A stretch of 64,000 bases of DNA from Simmondsia chinensis (GCA_018398585.1 JAGTTD010000010.1:31164638-31228637); one strand, 5' to 3'; counted from the first letter of the stretch, positions 21,645 through 32,285 are shown. Translations and numbers: made by a program. Notes: generated by a model from the sequence alone, not told the origin.

Positions 21645-21683
<39 letters not shown>

Positions 21684-21729
21684 ACCCCACGTAAGCGGGA
21701 GCTCTTGAGGCACTGGGTATGTTCCTTTT
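21472..21729 (+). mobile_element. 5S rRNA-derived SINE, copy 1
   Basis: The head (about 21480-21580) is 5S rRNA: ATCCCATTAGAACTCC, AGTTAAGCGTGCTTGGGCGA and GAGAGTAGTACCAGAATGGG, then TGACCTCCTAGGAAGTCCT, covering the internal RNA polymerase III control boxes almost unchanged. The body (GGGAAACATCC, GGGGGAAGGC, GCGTACATCTG, 36 C at 21648-21683, AAGCGGGAGCTCTTGAGGCACTGGG) matches the RTE LINE 3' end at 8110-8288. It is flanked by an exact 17-bp duplication CATTAGGGTTTGACAAG at 21455-21471 and 21730-21746, which proves insertion by target-primed reverse transcription. Inserted into copia B. Confidence 0.93.
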
Positions 21730-21746
21730 CATTAGGGTTTGACAAG

Positions 21747-22020
21747 GAAATGTTGTTCTAAAACTCAAATCTAGAAAGTTTCTTTCCTTGGAAAATGTTT
21801 TAAGTGAAAAATCTAGTGCCTTGCAAAACAAAGCTGATTTTATACTGACGCTCAAGTCCAACAAATTGGGTATCACAAAAAATACAACCTTTATGAAAAT
21901 GGGTTTTTGTTATGGGCGCTTATTTGCCCTTGATGTTCAAATTGATGGAATGAATAAAACTAACTCCATTACTACTTATACTGTAGATTTATGGCATGTT
22001 AGATTCAGACATTGAACTTC
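21747..22020 (+). pseudogene. Copia B protease end and pre-integrase fragment
   Basis: Forward translation gives SFLGKCFK and similar scraps, then GRLFALDVQIDGMNKTNSIT and TTYTVDLWHVRFRH, which resembles the pre-integrase GNLFxLxV...LWHxRLGH motif. The frame is broken on both sides. It continues the copia B remnant after the SINE. Confidence 0.6.
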
Positions 22021-23160
22021 AGGCTCCATTTGTACTTTAGAGAAAAACTATATTCTAAGAAGTGGTTTTCCTTTTTTCTTTTGTTTGGTGTATCTTTTGC
22101 TTATAGAAAAGGTTTTCCGATGGAAAATCTTTTCTCTCAAATAAGGGAAGATTACTTCCCTTTCAAAAAGGGGGAAGTCATGATTCTAAGTGGACAAAAA
22201 AACTTTCATGGTAATCATCATGTAAATCTAGATCGAATCAAAATAAACCAGACTAGACTGTAGACACTTAACGTCATAACATCGGATAAGAATTAAGCCG
22301 AATAATTAAAAGTAGCTTGGAGGTTACTTTGTTATAGTTGCAACATAACAATTTTAATCATGTTGAATTATTGTATAATATGGTACAAGAAAATTATATA
22401 GGTGCTCTAATATTTTAGCATTTATTACATAGGTAATATGATATTTTTGTATTATACAATATTGTACCTTGATGTTTAAAAATTTTCTCATGAATCAAGT
22501 ATCTTTTGCCAAAATTTAGAAGATTTTAAATGCAAACAATAATTTATATGTATCCTCTATCATAATACGATAATTTTTTTGTCTGCAAAAGCTAATATTT
22601 TTTTGTCTAAAAAAGCTAACATGACACTTTTTTTTTTTTTATAATATATAAGTCATTTTTGTTAGAATGTAGACAACATTTTGATAGTGTGATTATAGTT
22701 TATACTACATCAGTTTTTAGGCAGAAATTAGCTAAATTTTAATAAAAATTCATCAGATTTTAACACAATATATACACTAGTAATAAAATTTCTTATCTCA
22801 GGACACCTCATTATTTATATATTAAAATGATGGGGTATTTAGATGATAAATGCTCAAATTTCAAACTACCGAAGAAACAGTTTTCTTAATTTATATGGCT
22901 TTGATAGTTAACCTTTTTTTTTGTTACTTCATATATGTTGTATTGTTACTTATGTTGTTCTATAACAAGATACAAAATAATTGGTGAAAAATATGTTTTT
23001 TAAAAATATGAGAAGACATAACAATGGGGAATTAAGTTTGCTTTTGAAACAAACAACGGCCCCACTCGAAATTTATATTTCCTTTGAAAATATATTTTTA
23101 TTTTTCAAGAAAAATTAATTCCTAGATTTTACTTTTTTGTCGAAACAAATGAAGCCTTAG
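22021..23160. other. AT-rich segment inside copia B, no gene seen
   Basis: About 1.1 kb separates pre-integrase from integrase of copia B, where intact elements have a short join. It contains no recognisable domain. The palindrome-like ATTGTATAATA...ATTATACAATA at about 22371-22465 suggests a small inserted transposon, but I could not fix its ends or a target duplication. Confidence 0.45.
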
Positions 23161-23169
23161 TTTAGCTAA

Positions 23170-23542
23170 GATATTCAAGCAAGTGGGTTTAATTTCTAAT
23201 TGTATGCAAACCAACTTAATAGATGTGAGGCATTTATTGTGGACAAGCATTGGAAAAAAAAAATTTTAACAATCGATTGAAAGAGCACCTAACCTAATCG
23301 AACTCATTCATAGTGACTTCTATGATTTTGAGAACACCATGATCAGAAATGGTAAAAAATACTTATATATTGTTTGTCATGACTGCTCAATATTCACTGA
23401 AGTCTATCCTTTGAGTTCTAAAGATGAGGTTGCAAAGATATTTCTCAAGTATAAAGCAAAGGTTAAAAACCAATTAGGCTTGAAATAAAAAAATTACGTA
23501 AGGTAGAGGAAGTAAGAATGATATTTGCTTTCTTAAGAAGTA
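23170..23542 (+). pseudogene. Copia B integrase, N-terminal part
   Basis: Forward translation gives a degenerate zinc-finger end (CEAFIVDKHWKKK), then LIELIHSDFYDFENTMIRNG and KKYLYIVCHDCSIFTEVYPL, then KDEVAKIFLKYKAKVKNQLG. This aligns with the first half of a copia integrase core (HxDL...GGxxYxxxFxDDxS...F..YK..VENQ). The second aspartate of the usual IDDYS reads HDCS, so the active site is damaged. The fragment stops at 23542, where copia C is inserted. The rest resumes at 29416. Confidence 0.82.
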
Positions 23543-24263
23543 TGTTAGAACAAATCTACGAAATACTTGCAAAATCCTTGCAAACGGGTAACCGAAAAAT
23601 CTCAGGTGTTAAGGCTATGTAATCACTTTCCTTAAGTTTTATTTCAAATATCCCCTGTGATACAACAACAACCAAATATAAAGTGAAGATATGTAAAGGG
23701 AGAGATTGATAGAGATGTAATGAGATTGAAGTTTTGTTACTCAAGAATACAACACAACAACACAAACACTTGAACCCACATAGTTCTTTCCAATCTCTTT
23801 TCTTCTCCAGTGTTTTTATTCAATTCAATTCATGTAAGTAACCCACATGAAATCTGGGAGAATATATATGTATAGCATGAAGATAGACGTCCCAAAAACC
23901 AAACAAGAAGAGCTGCATTGAACCTAGAAAGGAGCGCAAGAAAACTATTAAAAAACCAGTCCTGTGTGTCTACACACACATCGATACACAGGGTTATTGT
24001 AAGATTGCATGTCGATCCACAGTCCCTGTGTGTCGACACACACCGTTTCTCTTCGAGCGCTTCTGTAAAGGGCTATGTGTTGACACACAACTGTTCCCCT
24101 ATGTTTCTGTTGGATTGTGTGTCGATGTACATGGCCCATGTGTCAACACACACCCTTATCATACTTTAAACACTTAAACAAATATCTAGACAATCTCAAA
24201 CACATCTTATACATACTTAAACAACATTTTACATATCATTGAACATTTTGAAATACATCAATA
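23543..24263 (-). repeat. 3' LTR of copia C
   Basis: The LTR starts (plus strand) TGTTAGAACAAATC and ends CATCAATA. A minus-strand TATA-like ATATATAT is at about 23861-23872. Upstream of it in the promoter (23966-24155) stand several TGTGTCGACACA-type palindromes, such as the ones at about 24026 and 24077. Confidence 0.92.
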
Positions 24264-24955
24264 TTCCCCCACAATTTTTAAAATACAATCAATCTCAAAA
24301 TAACATATCAAATAAAAGATGCCTTATTGTGCATCAACGAGAGTGTCTCCCGATTGAACCCCCGACTAGTGAAAGACAATATAGTTAATCGGATCAAAAA
24401 TGGCAGATCAAGCTTTGAACCATGAAACCCATTTTACTAACCGACTATGCAATCACGCATAAGATGTACTCTCCGTACACACCCTACAACTTCCAGATCG
24501 ACTGGCCTTGTGTTCTGTACCCTTCGTGACTGTTTCAGGGCCAAACCCTTAGTCAAAAATCACCCCTTTGAAGTAGCCAAAATTCAACACACACTAAGGT
24601 GGACCTCATTGATCATGTCCATGCGATGCGACATTAAATAAGTTCTAAAACTAGGTCCATTAAGAGCATAAGCTCATCCTCTTAGAATCTTTGACGCATG
24701 TATCAAGCACTTCACACTCGGGATGGGGAATTCTCATTTAGTGCTTGCAGTCACACCGATGACAAGTCTCTCTCATTGAACCCGAGATCTCATACTAGGC
24801 GTCGAGTTGAGGGCCTATCATGGGCGACTAATAATGACATGTTTCAACACCATCCCTTCATTTGTTTTCAGAACCAAGTCTCTAGCCAGGCCTTTTGTAA
24901 ACTGATCTGTTAGATTCTGACTTGTTCTCACGAAGTCCACAGTGACAACACCTTC

Positions 24956-25326
24956 TTAAATAAGGTGTCTCACTATACTATGCCATACACCAATATGTCT
25001 GGACTTCCCATTGTACACCTCACTATATGCTCTAGAAAGCGTAGCCTGACTATCACAATGGATAGATATTGGTGAGACCAGCTCAGGCCATAAAGGTATC
25101 TCATACAAGAGATCCTTTAACCACTCGACTTCCTTAGCCGCAGATGCAACTTTGTAGAATCTGATATGCAAGTCTGTTTCTTTGAGCCCCAAGAAACCGT
25201 ACCCCCACCAAGCAAGAATATCCATCCACTTGTGGATGCATGGTCCTCCACGTCGGAGATCCAACTTGCATCAGAATACCCCTCCAAATTAAAAGGATAC
25301 CCTACATAAGAAAGACCATAACTCAT
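24956..25326 (-). pseudogene. Copia C RNase H
   Basis: The minus-strand frames give YPFNLEGYSDASWISDVED, STSGWIFLLGGGTVSWGSKK and, after a frameshift, SAAKEVEWLKDLLYEIPLWP then ISIHCDSQATLSRAYSEVYN, GKSRHIGVWHSIVRHLI. These are the conserved RNase H blocks of copia elements (GYSDADWAG, SGxxFxLxGGAISWxSKKQ, IxxDxQAAI, KRRHIxxRHxxVR). The first catalytic aspartate in YSDAS and the later HCDSQ are present. A frameshift lies between KKQTCISDSTK and the rest, so the protein would be truncated. Confidence 0.88.
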
Positions 25327-25329
25327 AGT

Positions 25330-26384
25330 CTTCTTAATTTACTTCAGTACACGATCCACAGCATTCCAATGGCTCTTACTTGGATTGCTAGTGTATCTAC
25401 TCATCTTTCCAACAACAAAGGCTATGTCAGGCCTTGTGCTCATCATGGCGTACATAAGACAACCAATGACCTAGGCATATCTCAGTTGTGACACTAGAGC
25501 GCCCTCATTTGGTACTAATTTCACACTAGGGTCCATTGGAACGGACACCCGTTGACACTCATCAAAGTGGAATTTTTTCAATATAGTTTCAACGCAGAGA
25601 GACTGTGTTAAGAAAATGGTATCACCTTTCCTTAAAATTCTTATACTGAAGATTTTCCAAGAGAAACTGTTTAGTGTTTTCTACTTGCTCCACAGCATTA
25701 CCAAATATCAGCATGTCAACGACATACAAATATATAATGACCCCTTTGCTATTATCAAACTTGCCATAGACATGTTTATCTGATTCATTTATAAGAATCC
25801 ATTGTTTAGAACAACATTATCAAACTTTTGGTACCATTGCTTCAGGGCTTGCTTTAGCCCATACAGAGAGCGTATGAGTTTACATAACTTTCTCGCTTGG
25901 CCAGGAACAACAAAACCTTTCGGTTGTTCCATTTACACTTCCTCTTCTAGTTCAGCATTCAGGAATGCCATATTGCCATCCATTTGGTAAATCGCTAGTT
26001 TATAAATTGAGGCAAGGGCTATCAAAACCCTTATCGTCGATATTCTTGCCACGGGGGCATACGTGTCGAAGTAGTCCATCCTATGTTTTTGGGTGAACCC
26101 TTAGCCATCAATCGGGTCTTGAGCTTATCAATCGCTCCATCGACCTTCATCTTCTTTTTGAAGATCCATTTACACCCAATGGGCTTACTACCTTGTGGAA
26201 GGTCCACTAGGATCCAGGTAGTATTACCAATGATAGAATCCATCTCATCATTCCCAACCTCTCGCCAAAAGGAGGCATCATGAGTCCTCATTGCCTCATT
26301 AAACATCATAGGATAACCTTCAATGACACAACAATATGGAACCACTTGGTCCACTTCATTCCTCGAAACTTCTACCAAAAACAT
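25330..26384 (-). pseudogene. Copia C reverse transcriptase
   Basis: The start of the domain is clear on the minus strand at 26384-26031: MMFNEAMRTHDASFWREVGN, DEMDSIIGNTTWILVDLPQG, GCKWIFKKKMKVDGAIDKLK, then RLMAKG. The palm is broken into pieces: a YGLKQALKQWYQKFDN-like segment at about 25830-25870 and, near 25690-25740, IYLYVVDMLIFGNAVEQVEN. The catalytic box reads YVVD instead of YVDD, so the first catalytic aspartate is lost in addition to the stops. The TRPDIAFVVGKMSRYTSNPS-like segment follows near 25390-25440. Confidence 0.85.
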
Positions 26385-26399
26385 GTAGAAGTCCGAACC

Positions 26400-27355
26400 G
26401 AAAGATTTCTCTTTCCTTGCTCTCTTACTCCTTCAGAGTTCTAGAGCATTTTTAGGGACATCTTCCCTCTCATGACGAACAATGTCATATGACACTTTAG
26501 TTTCACTCTCAATAGGTATATAATCCCTCGATCTTGGGGATAGAGCTAAATTGATTCTCATCAAATATGGCGTCTCCCAATTCTATTATTGTATTCACAT
26601 TGAAATAATCATTATATTCAATTGCATAGAACTGATATGCCTTGCTATGAGACGTATATCCAACAAAGATGCAATTAATGCCTCTTTCACCTTATTTCTT
26701 ACGTTTAGGTTTAGGGACTTTAACAACTTCCCTACTCCCTCACACTTTTAGATAAGTTAAATGCGGGGCTCGTTTGCTCCACAACTCATACGTGATTATT
26801 TTATTTCTCATATTTGAAACTCTATTTAGTATATAACAAGCCGTTAGCATTTCCTCACCCTAAAATCCATCACTGAGACCGGAATAGGATAACATTGAGT
26901 TAACCATTTCAGTTAGAGTCCGATTTTTCCTCTCAACCACACCATTCTATTGTGGCATATATGGAGCAGTTATCTCATGTATAATTCTAGTGGTTTTGAG
27001 ATACATGGGATCATAGTATTGCCCACCACGGTTCGACCTAAGGCATTTGAGGAAGGCCTAATAGTGTAACAAAGTTCCCGTTTTAAATGCTTTAAATCTA
27101 TCTAGCAAGTTATATTTTTTATCTATAAGATATACATAACAAAATCTCAAACTATCATCTATAAATGTTATAAAATATCGCTTTCCACCTAAACTCGGCA
27201 TGTTCTTGAAATCACTTAAATCCTATGTACAAGGTCAAGTAAATTAGTCTCTCTTTGCACCGAAGGAAATGGCAATCTCGTTATTTTTGTTAACATGCAC
27301 GTTTTACACTTATCATCAATTTTATCTATGCGGGGTATCAACAAAGAATTAACCA
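26400..27355 (-). pseudogene. Copia C integrase, heavily decayed
   Basis: The minus strand between reverse transcriptase and protease should hold integrase. Scraps can be read: the C-terminal CIFVGYTSHSKAYQF-like phrase at about 26630-26675, NGVVERKNRTLTEMVNSMLS-like wording around 26890-26960, and GGKRYFITFIDDSLRFCYVY-like wording near 27120-27190. No frame stays open beyond about 40 codons. The position and order are those of a copia integrase. Confidence 0.72.
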
Positions 27356-27359
27356 TTTC

Positions 27360-27835
27360 CTACAATCTATGAAAATTTACATGACCTAACCTTTGATGCC
27401 ACAAAAACGTCGAGTCAAGCGTGTTAACAACATTATCAATTTTATTATCAATGTTCATCTTGAATGTTCCATTACACAGATAACCATTACCAACAAAGAC
27501 TCCTCCTTTTGACAATACAAACTTGTCGGCCTCGAAGACCAACTTGAACCCAAACGATTTAACAGGTCAACGGACACGAGATTCTTCTTGACATCTGGAG
27601 CATAACATACATTGGTTAAAGTAAGGGTTTTTCCAGAGAAGAAAAGAAAATCAATTTTTCTCTTCCCTTTAACCAGTATGGTTGCCCCATTGCCCATGAA
27701 CAACACAGCTTCATTGTCCATGGGTTCAAAAGTCGTGAAGAACCCCTTGTCCGTACACACATGTTTCTTGGCCCCCGAGTCAACGCGCCAAGAATTATTG
27801 TCCTCGACTAGGTTGACTTCCGATATCATTGCCAT
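27360..27835 (-). pseudogene. Copia C protease and pre-integrase
   Basis: Minus-strand ORF 27835-27455 gives ISEVNLVEDNNSWRVDSGAK then KHVCTDKGFFTTFEPMDNEA, with the aspartic protease site VDSGA intact. VLFMGNGATILVKGKRKIDF, TLTNVCYAPDVKKNLVSVDL and LLNRLG follow. A one-base shift moves the frame to ORF 27542-27360, which reads VFEADKFVLSKGGVFVGNGY and STFLWHQRLGHVNFHRL, the pre-integrase histidine motif. The protease normally cuts the gag-pol polyprotein inside the virus-like particle. Confidence 0.9.
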
Positions 27836-27880
27836 GAGCCTATCGTTCGAATTTTTGGTGCGATGGTCAAGCCCCTTGCC

Positions 27881-28677
27881 TTACTTATTTTTATGATGGT
27901 AACCATTCCTATGTAGGTGACTGGGCTTCTGACACTCCCAACAGACCATTTTCACCTTCTTGTCATTTTTCTTCTTTTGGAAGTGTCCGATTTTCTTAGT
28001 TCCTTTACTCGGCTGGCCTTCTTCTATGACATTGATTTTACCAATGTCACTAGGAAGGTTTTTGTTATCATCCTGTACCCTGTAGCCTTCCACAACACAC
28101 AAATGGTTAGCCAACTCCTCAATTGACATATCTTCCTTACTATGTTTGAGACTTTTCTTAACATCTCTCCACAAAGGAAGAAGTTTGTCAATTAAGGAAG
28201 AAACAACTATGGTATCATCCATATTCAATTTATGTTGGAAATTATTCAATATTCGTTCGATTTTATGGAACTGCTCCATGACAGGATGATCATCTGCCAT
28301 TTTATAATTATTAAACTGAGCAACCATGAATTTTTGGCTTGTTGCATCCTCGACCATGTAGGGTGCCTCAAGTGCATCCCATAATTCCTTTACGGTCGGC
28401 ACGTTTAAGTAGATGTCAAGCATGGCATTAGTCATACCGTTGAGTATGTGCCCTCTGCAGATATAGACATTATTCTCCCACTTCAGTTCGGCCCTCTACT
28501 CGGCCAAAGTCTCCTCCTTCTTAGAAGCGGGGGACGGAAATGGTGTATTCATCACATACATCACATTCAAGTAGTAATGAGGAAGTGCATCTTCCTCTAC
28601 CATCGGCAGAAATTACCGCCATCAAATTGATCCAACTTAACAAAGCTGGCCGTCATTTCCCTAAGTGATGAAGCCAT
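27881..28677 (-). pseudogene. Copia C gag
   Basis: The start codon is probably the ATG at 28677 (MASSLREMTASFVKLDQFDG), because the plus-strand relative at 31576 has the same start. Several stops follow (28440-28600). The open part 28435-27881 then gives MTNAMLDIYLNVPTVKELWD, ALEAPYMVEDATSQKFMVAQ, FNNYKMADDHPVMEQFHKIE and SSLIDKLLPLWRDVKKSLKH, typical UBN2-type gag. The zinc knuckle reads CWECQKPSHLHRNGYHHKNK: the last cysteine of CX2CX4HX4C has become tyrosine or glycine, so nucleic-acid binding would fail. Inactive structural gene. Confidence 0.9.
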
Positions 28678-28708
28678 ATCCCAAAACCAGAATATAAACC
28701 TTAAGATT

Positions 28709-29410
28709 GTTAGAATAAATCTACAAAATACTTGTAAAATCCTCGCAAATGGGTAACCGAAAGATCTCAGGTGTTGAGGCTATGTAATAACTTTTCTTAA
28801 GGTTTATTTCAGTATATGAAATATCCTTGGGGATACAACAAAAACCAAAATATGAAGTGAAGATGTGTAAAAGGAGAGATTGATAGAAATGTAGAGAGAT
28901 TGAAGTTAAGAACACAACACAACAACACAAGAACACTTGAACCCTCAATGTTCTTTTTAATCTCGTTTCTCTCTTGTGTTTTTATTCAATTCAATTCATG
29001 TAAGTAACCCACATGAAATCTAGGAGAATATATATGTATAGCATGAAAAGGGACTTCTCAAAAACCAAGCAAGAAGAGCCACATTGAACCGGGAAAAGGC
29101 GCACAAGAAAATTGTCAAAAAACCAGTCCTGTGTGTTGACACACACTTCGACACGCAGGGTTGCTGTAAGAATGTATGTCGACACACCGTTTCTCTCTGA
29201 GCGCTTCTGTAAAGGGCTGTGTCACACACAGCTGTTCCCCTGTTTTTCTGTTGGATTGTGTGTCTACACACATGGCCCATGTGTCGACACACCTGCATAT
29301 CAAGCTTTAAACACTTAAATAAATACCGGGACAATCTCAAACCAATCTTATACATACATTAAACAATATTTTACGTATTATTGAACACACATTTTGAAAA
29401 TACATCAACA
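28709..29410 (-). repeat. 5' LTR of copia C
   Basis: Homologue of 23543-24263, ending CATCAACA on the plus strand. The TATA-like sequence is at about 29025-29038 and the TGTGT/ACACA palindrome cluster at 29125-29295. It is 19 bp shorter than the other LTR, partly through loss within the palindrome cluster. Confidence 0.92.
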
Positions 29411-29415
29411 AAGTA

Positions 29416-30830
29416 TCGTGTAGAAAATAGCATAATTCACATACACCCTATAGAATGGTATAGCTGACAAGAAAAGCATTATACTTAAGAACATGATGAA
29501 CATGCTGTCCGTGTGTCACGTGCTCATTATTTTTCCTCACAAAAAGCTAAATAAAACACCATATGAGATGTTGAAAGTTAATATGCCCCTAACCTTTATT
29601 ACATGAAAGCATGGTGGTTTCTAGTTAAGTAGATTTCCCTAAATTGAATAGAAATAGATGGGCCATAAAACTATATATATCATATTCATAGAGTATGCCG
29701 TTAACAATGCTCCACATAGACTCATATTGAAAAAATGATTCGTCTACTAGACTTGGTAGAATTGTGGAATCTCAATATAGTTAATTTGCAAGCAAACTTT
29801 TCCTATGAATGCATCCATATGCGTTTATTTGCCTTCTTCATCAGCTTTATCATCCTCTAGTTGTTTGTCTCATGAAAGTGAGGTTTCAGAATTTAGAAGA
29901 AGTACAAGAGGCCGAAGTATGACTAGTTTTGGACCTTGCATTATTATTGCTTTTCTATCTAAGCATTGTGCTTTTGATGAGCAAATTGTTAGCACATTCA
30001 TGATATACAACCTTTGATGAACTGTGAGATCTTTAGATGTCTCACTCTAGAGAGAGGCCAGCAATCATGAGTAGCAAACACGTGGGTGTTAATGGAATTT
30101 CCAATATAATGCAAAACCAATTAGGTATAAAACGGTGTTTAAAAAGAAACTAAAGACTGATAGTCTACTGGCATGTTTAAGGCTAGACTAGTGGCTAAAG
30201 GATATACCTAAAAACATGGTATTGATTTCTTTTATACTTATTTAGCTTTAACTAAGCTAGCCACTGTTAGAGCCTCAATAGGTCATGCATACATCCATAA
30301 TCTTATAGTACGTTAAATGGATGTAAAAATTGCCGTTTTGAATGGCAGCCTTATAGAAGAAATTTACAAGAAACAACTGAAAGGGTTCATTGTTCCTAGA
30401 ATGGAAAATAAAGTTTATATCACTGTATGGTCTTAAACAATGTCCCAGACAGTGGGATAGAAAATTTGACAATACATTGGTCACACATGCATTTGTTGTT
30501 TATATTGGTTATACGTACATGCATTTCAATATGATGGGAATGGTCGTGCAATCATTTATTTTTATGGTGTTAACATGATGCTTGGCACGAGTGTGAATGT
30601 TAGAAAGTAGGCTTTCTTGAGTTCATATCTTGATGTGAAAGATTTAGGAGAAGGAAATTCCATTCTCTGTGTATGAATCATTACAACACATGAGGGCTTA
30701 ACTCTTAGTCAATCCCTATTAGGACTCCATATGACTATACCATTTACTTTAAAAGGAACAAATATGATAGTGTATCATAGACTGTATGATAATGTATTTT
30801 CAAAATATATGTAATGAATAAAGTGTTTAG
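29416..30830 (+). pseudogene. Copia B integrase end and reverse transcriptase remnant
   Basis: This continues copia B after copia C. Degenerate NGVAERKNRTLKNMMNAML-like wording is at about 29449-29500 and a HKKLNKTPYEMLKV-like phrase at 29540-29580. A C-terminal integrase and linker segment runs to about 29930 (EVSEFRRSTRGRSMTSFG is the RRSxRxR linker). Reverse transcriptase follows: FKKKLKTDSLLA and ARLVAKGYxKN-like at 30150-30220, MDVKIAVLNGSLIEEIYK at about 30318-30370, and LYGLKQCPRQWDRKFDNTLV at 30428-30490. The YVDD region is largely lost. SSYLDVKDLGEGNSIL and THEGLTLSQS at 30620-30715 are the connection. The frame is broken many times. Confidence 0.82.
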
Positions 30831-30869
30831 GATTATCCCAATACTTTACTTTAAGTGTATATGACTTGC

Positions 30870-31544
30870 AGGGGGGGGGGGGGGGGGGGGTGTCGACACA
30901 CAGTCTTACAGAACTGAGGAAATGCAGCTGTGTGTCAATACATATGTCGCCTGAGTTGATACACAGGTCTTACAGAAGAGCACAGAAGAAGTCTATGTGT
31001 TGACACATAGGAACTATGTGTGGACACACGGGTTTACTATAAGCTGTATGTTGAAATGAGTGTCGACACTAACTTAAACACACAGACTTACAAAACTTTG
31101 AGTGTAAATGTGTGTGTCGGTACGCAGCTTAGACACGCAAGGATTTTTGACAGTTATTGCCTACGATTTTTTTCCCTTTTTTGGCTGTGTGTCTAGTACT
31201 ATTAGGATGTCTTCAGGCCTTTATTTACGTAGTATTTCCCTGGTTTAAACACAGATTTTGCACAAGAAAAGAATTGAGAGAAAGAAAGTAAAAGAACTTT
31301 GAAATAAAGATCAAAGTTTGAGTACAAGTATTCTTATGAAAGTTTGCAGAACATCAATCTCTTGATCTCACTCAATCTCTCCTCTTACACACTCTCACTT
31401 CATTTTGGTTGTTATTGTATCCCCAAGGATAATTTGTACTCTGAAATAAGCCTTAAAGAAAGTGATGACATGGGCTCAACATCTGAGATCATCTGGTTAC
31501 CCGATTGTAAGGATTTTGCAAGTTTTTCAAGGTTTGCACCAACA
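30870..31544 (+). repeat. Partial 5' LTR, plus strand, copia C relative
   Basis: The sequence begins abruptly after a run of 20 G (30871-30890) with TGTCGACACACAG, and carries repeated TGTGTCGACAC/TGTGTTGACACA words to about 31200. It then has the conserved late LTR part (TTGTATCCCCAAGGATAA, CATCTGAGATCATCTGG, GGATTTTGCAAG) and ends CACCAACA at 31544. ATCTTAAAG follows, as after the copia C LTR. The LTR's 5' part is missing. The G-run marks the junction to the copia B remnant. Confidence 0.82.
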
Positions 31545-31575
31545 ATCTTAAAGCTTACTTTTCTAGTTTTGGGAT

Positions 31576-31803
31576 ATGGCTTCATCACTTCGAGAAATGA
31601 AAGCCAATTTCGTGAAGTTAGATCAATTTGATGGCGGTAACTTCTATCGATGCCAGAGGAAGATGCACTTCCTCATAACGACCCTGAACGTGGTGTGCGT
31701 TTTGAATACACCAATTTCTAAGCCCGCTTCAAAGGAGGGGGAGATTTTAGCTGAGCAGAGGGCCAGATTGAAGTGGAAAATTGATGACTACTTATGTAGA
31801 GGG
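31576..31803 (+). pseudogene. Truncated gag start, copia C relative
   Basis: An open frame starts with MASSLREMKANFVKLDQFDG then GNFYRCQRKMHFLITTLNVV and AEQRARLKWKIDDYLCRGH. It matches codon for codon the start of the copia C gag (28677 downward). The usual W in the second motif (FxRWxxKMxFLL) reads C here. The gene stops at codon 76, where the CACTA transposon begins (31804). The expected continuation (ILNGMTNAMLD) is not found in this window, so the rest was lost or lies elsewhere. Confidence 0.88.
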
Positions 31804-31829
31804 CACTACAAAAAAAGTGGCCAATAGCA

Positions 31830-32285
31830 ATAAAGCAATTTTTGTTGCTATTGGCTATTTTTTTGTTACTACAGCTTTTAGCAACAGAATTTTGTCTGTT
31901 GCTACGTTGTTGCTGTTGCCGCTGTCACTAAAAGTTATAGCAACGGAAAATATGTGTTGTTGCTATTGCACCCCAATAGTAAGAAACTGGTGTTTGTTTC
32001 TATTGCCTTTTGCAACAACATAACAACTGTTGCTATTGGTTACAGCAACAAAGTGCTTTCTGTTGCTATTGGTTACAGCAACAAAGTACTTTCTGTTGCT
32101 ATTCTGTTGCTATTGGTTACAGCAATAAAGTACTTTATGTTACTATTGGTTACAGCAATAAAGTGCTTTCTGTTGCTATTGGTTATAGCAACAAAGTGTT
32201 TTCTGTTGCTATTAGTCACAGCAACAAAGTACTTTCTGTTGCTATTGGTTACAGCAGTAACAAAGTTACACTAACGTCATTATAA
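31830..32285. repeat. CACTA subterminal repeat array
   Basis: About eight copies of a roughly 36-bp word, TGTTGCTATTGGTTACAGCA then ACAAAGTRCTTTC, occur mostly between 32020 and 32275. Each contains a short inverted repeat, TTGCT...AGCAA. Arrays of short motifs next to a CACTA terminus are the usual binding sites for the element's own TNPA protein. The open frames across this array are only repeat translation. Confidence 0.85.

Larger units (their letters stand above)
23543..29410 (-). mobile_element. Complete Ty1/copia element (copia C), minus strand, 5,868 bp
   Basis: Its LTRs of 721 bp (23543-24263) and 702 bp (28709-29410) enclose gag, protease, integrase, reverse transcriptase and RNase H on the minus strand. 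An exact 5-bp duplication AAGTA stands at 23538-23542 and 29411-29415. The polypurine tract TTGTGGGGGGAA precedes the 3' LTR. The sequence after the 5' LTR is ATCTTAAGG, not an initiator-tRNA complement. All genes carry stops and frameshifts. It split the copia B integrase. Confidence 0.93.

Noticed and set aside
23918..24169. Cysteine-rich small frames with CVDTQ/VSTHT repeats (also 28990-29355)
   Set aside because: They are translations of the repeated TGTGTCGACACA palindromes in copia C LTRs, on both strands.
31954..32285. Repetitive frames of about 90-106 codons rich in LLLLVTAIK or YWLQQQS
   Set aside because: Translations of the CACTA subterminal repeat array.
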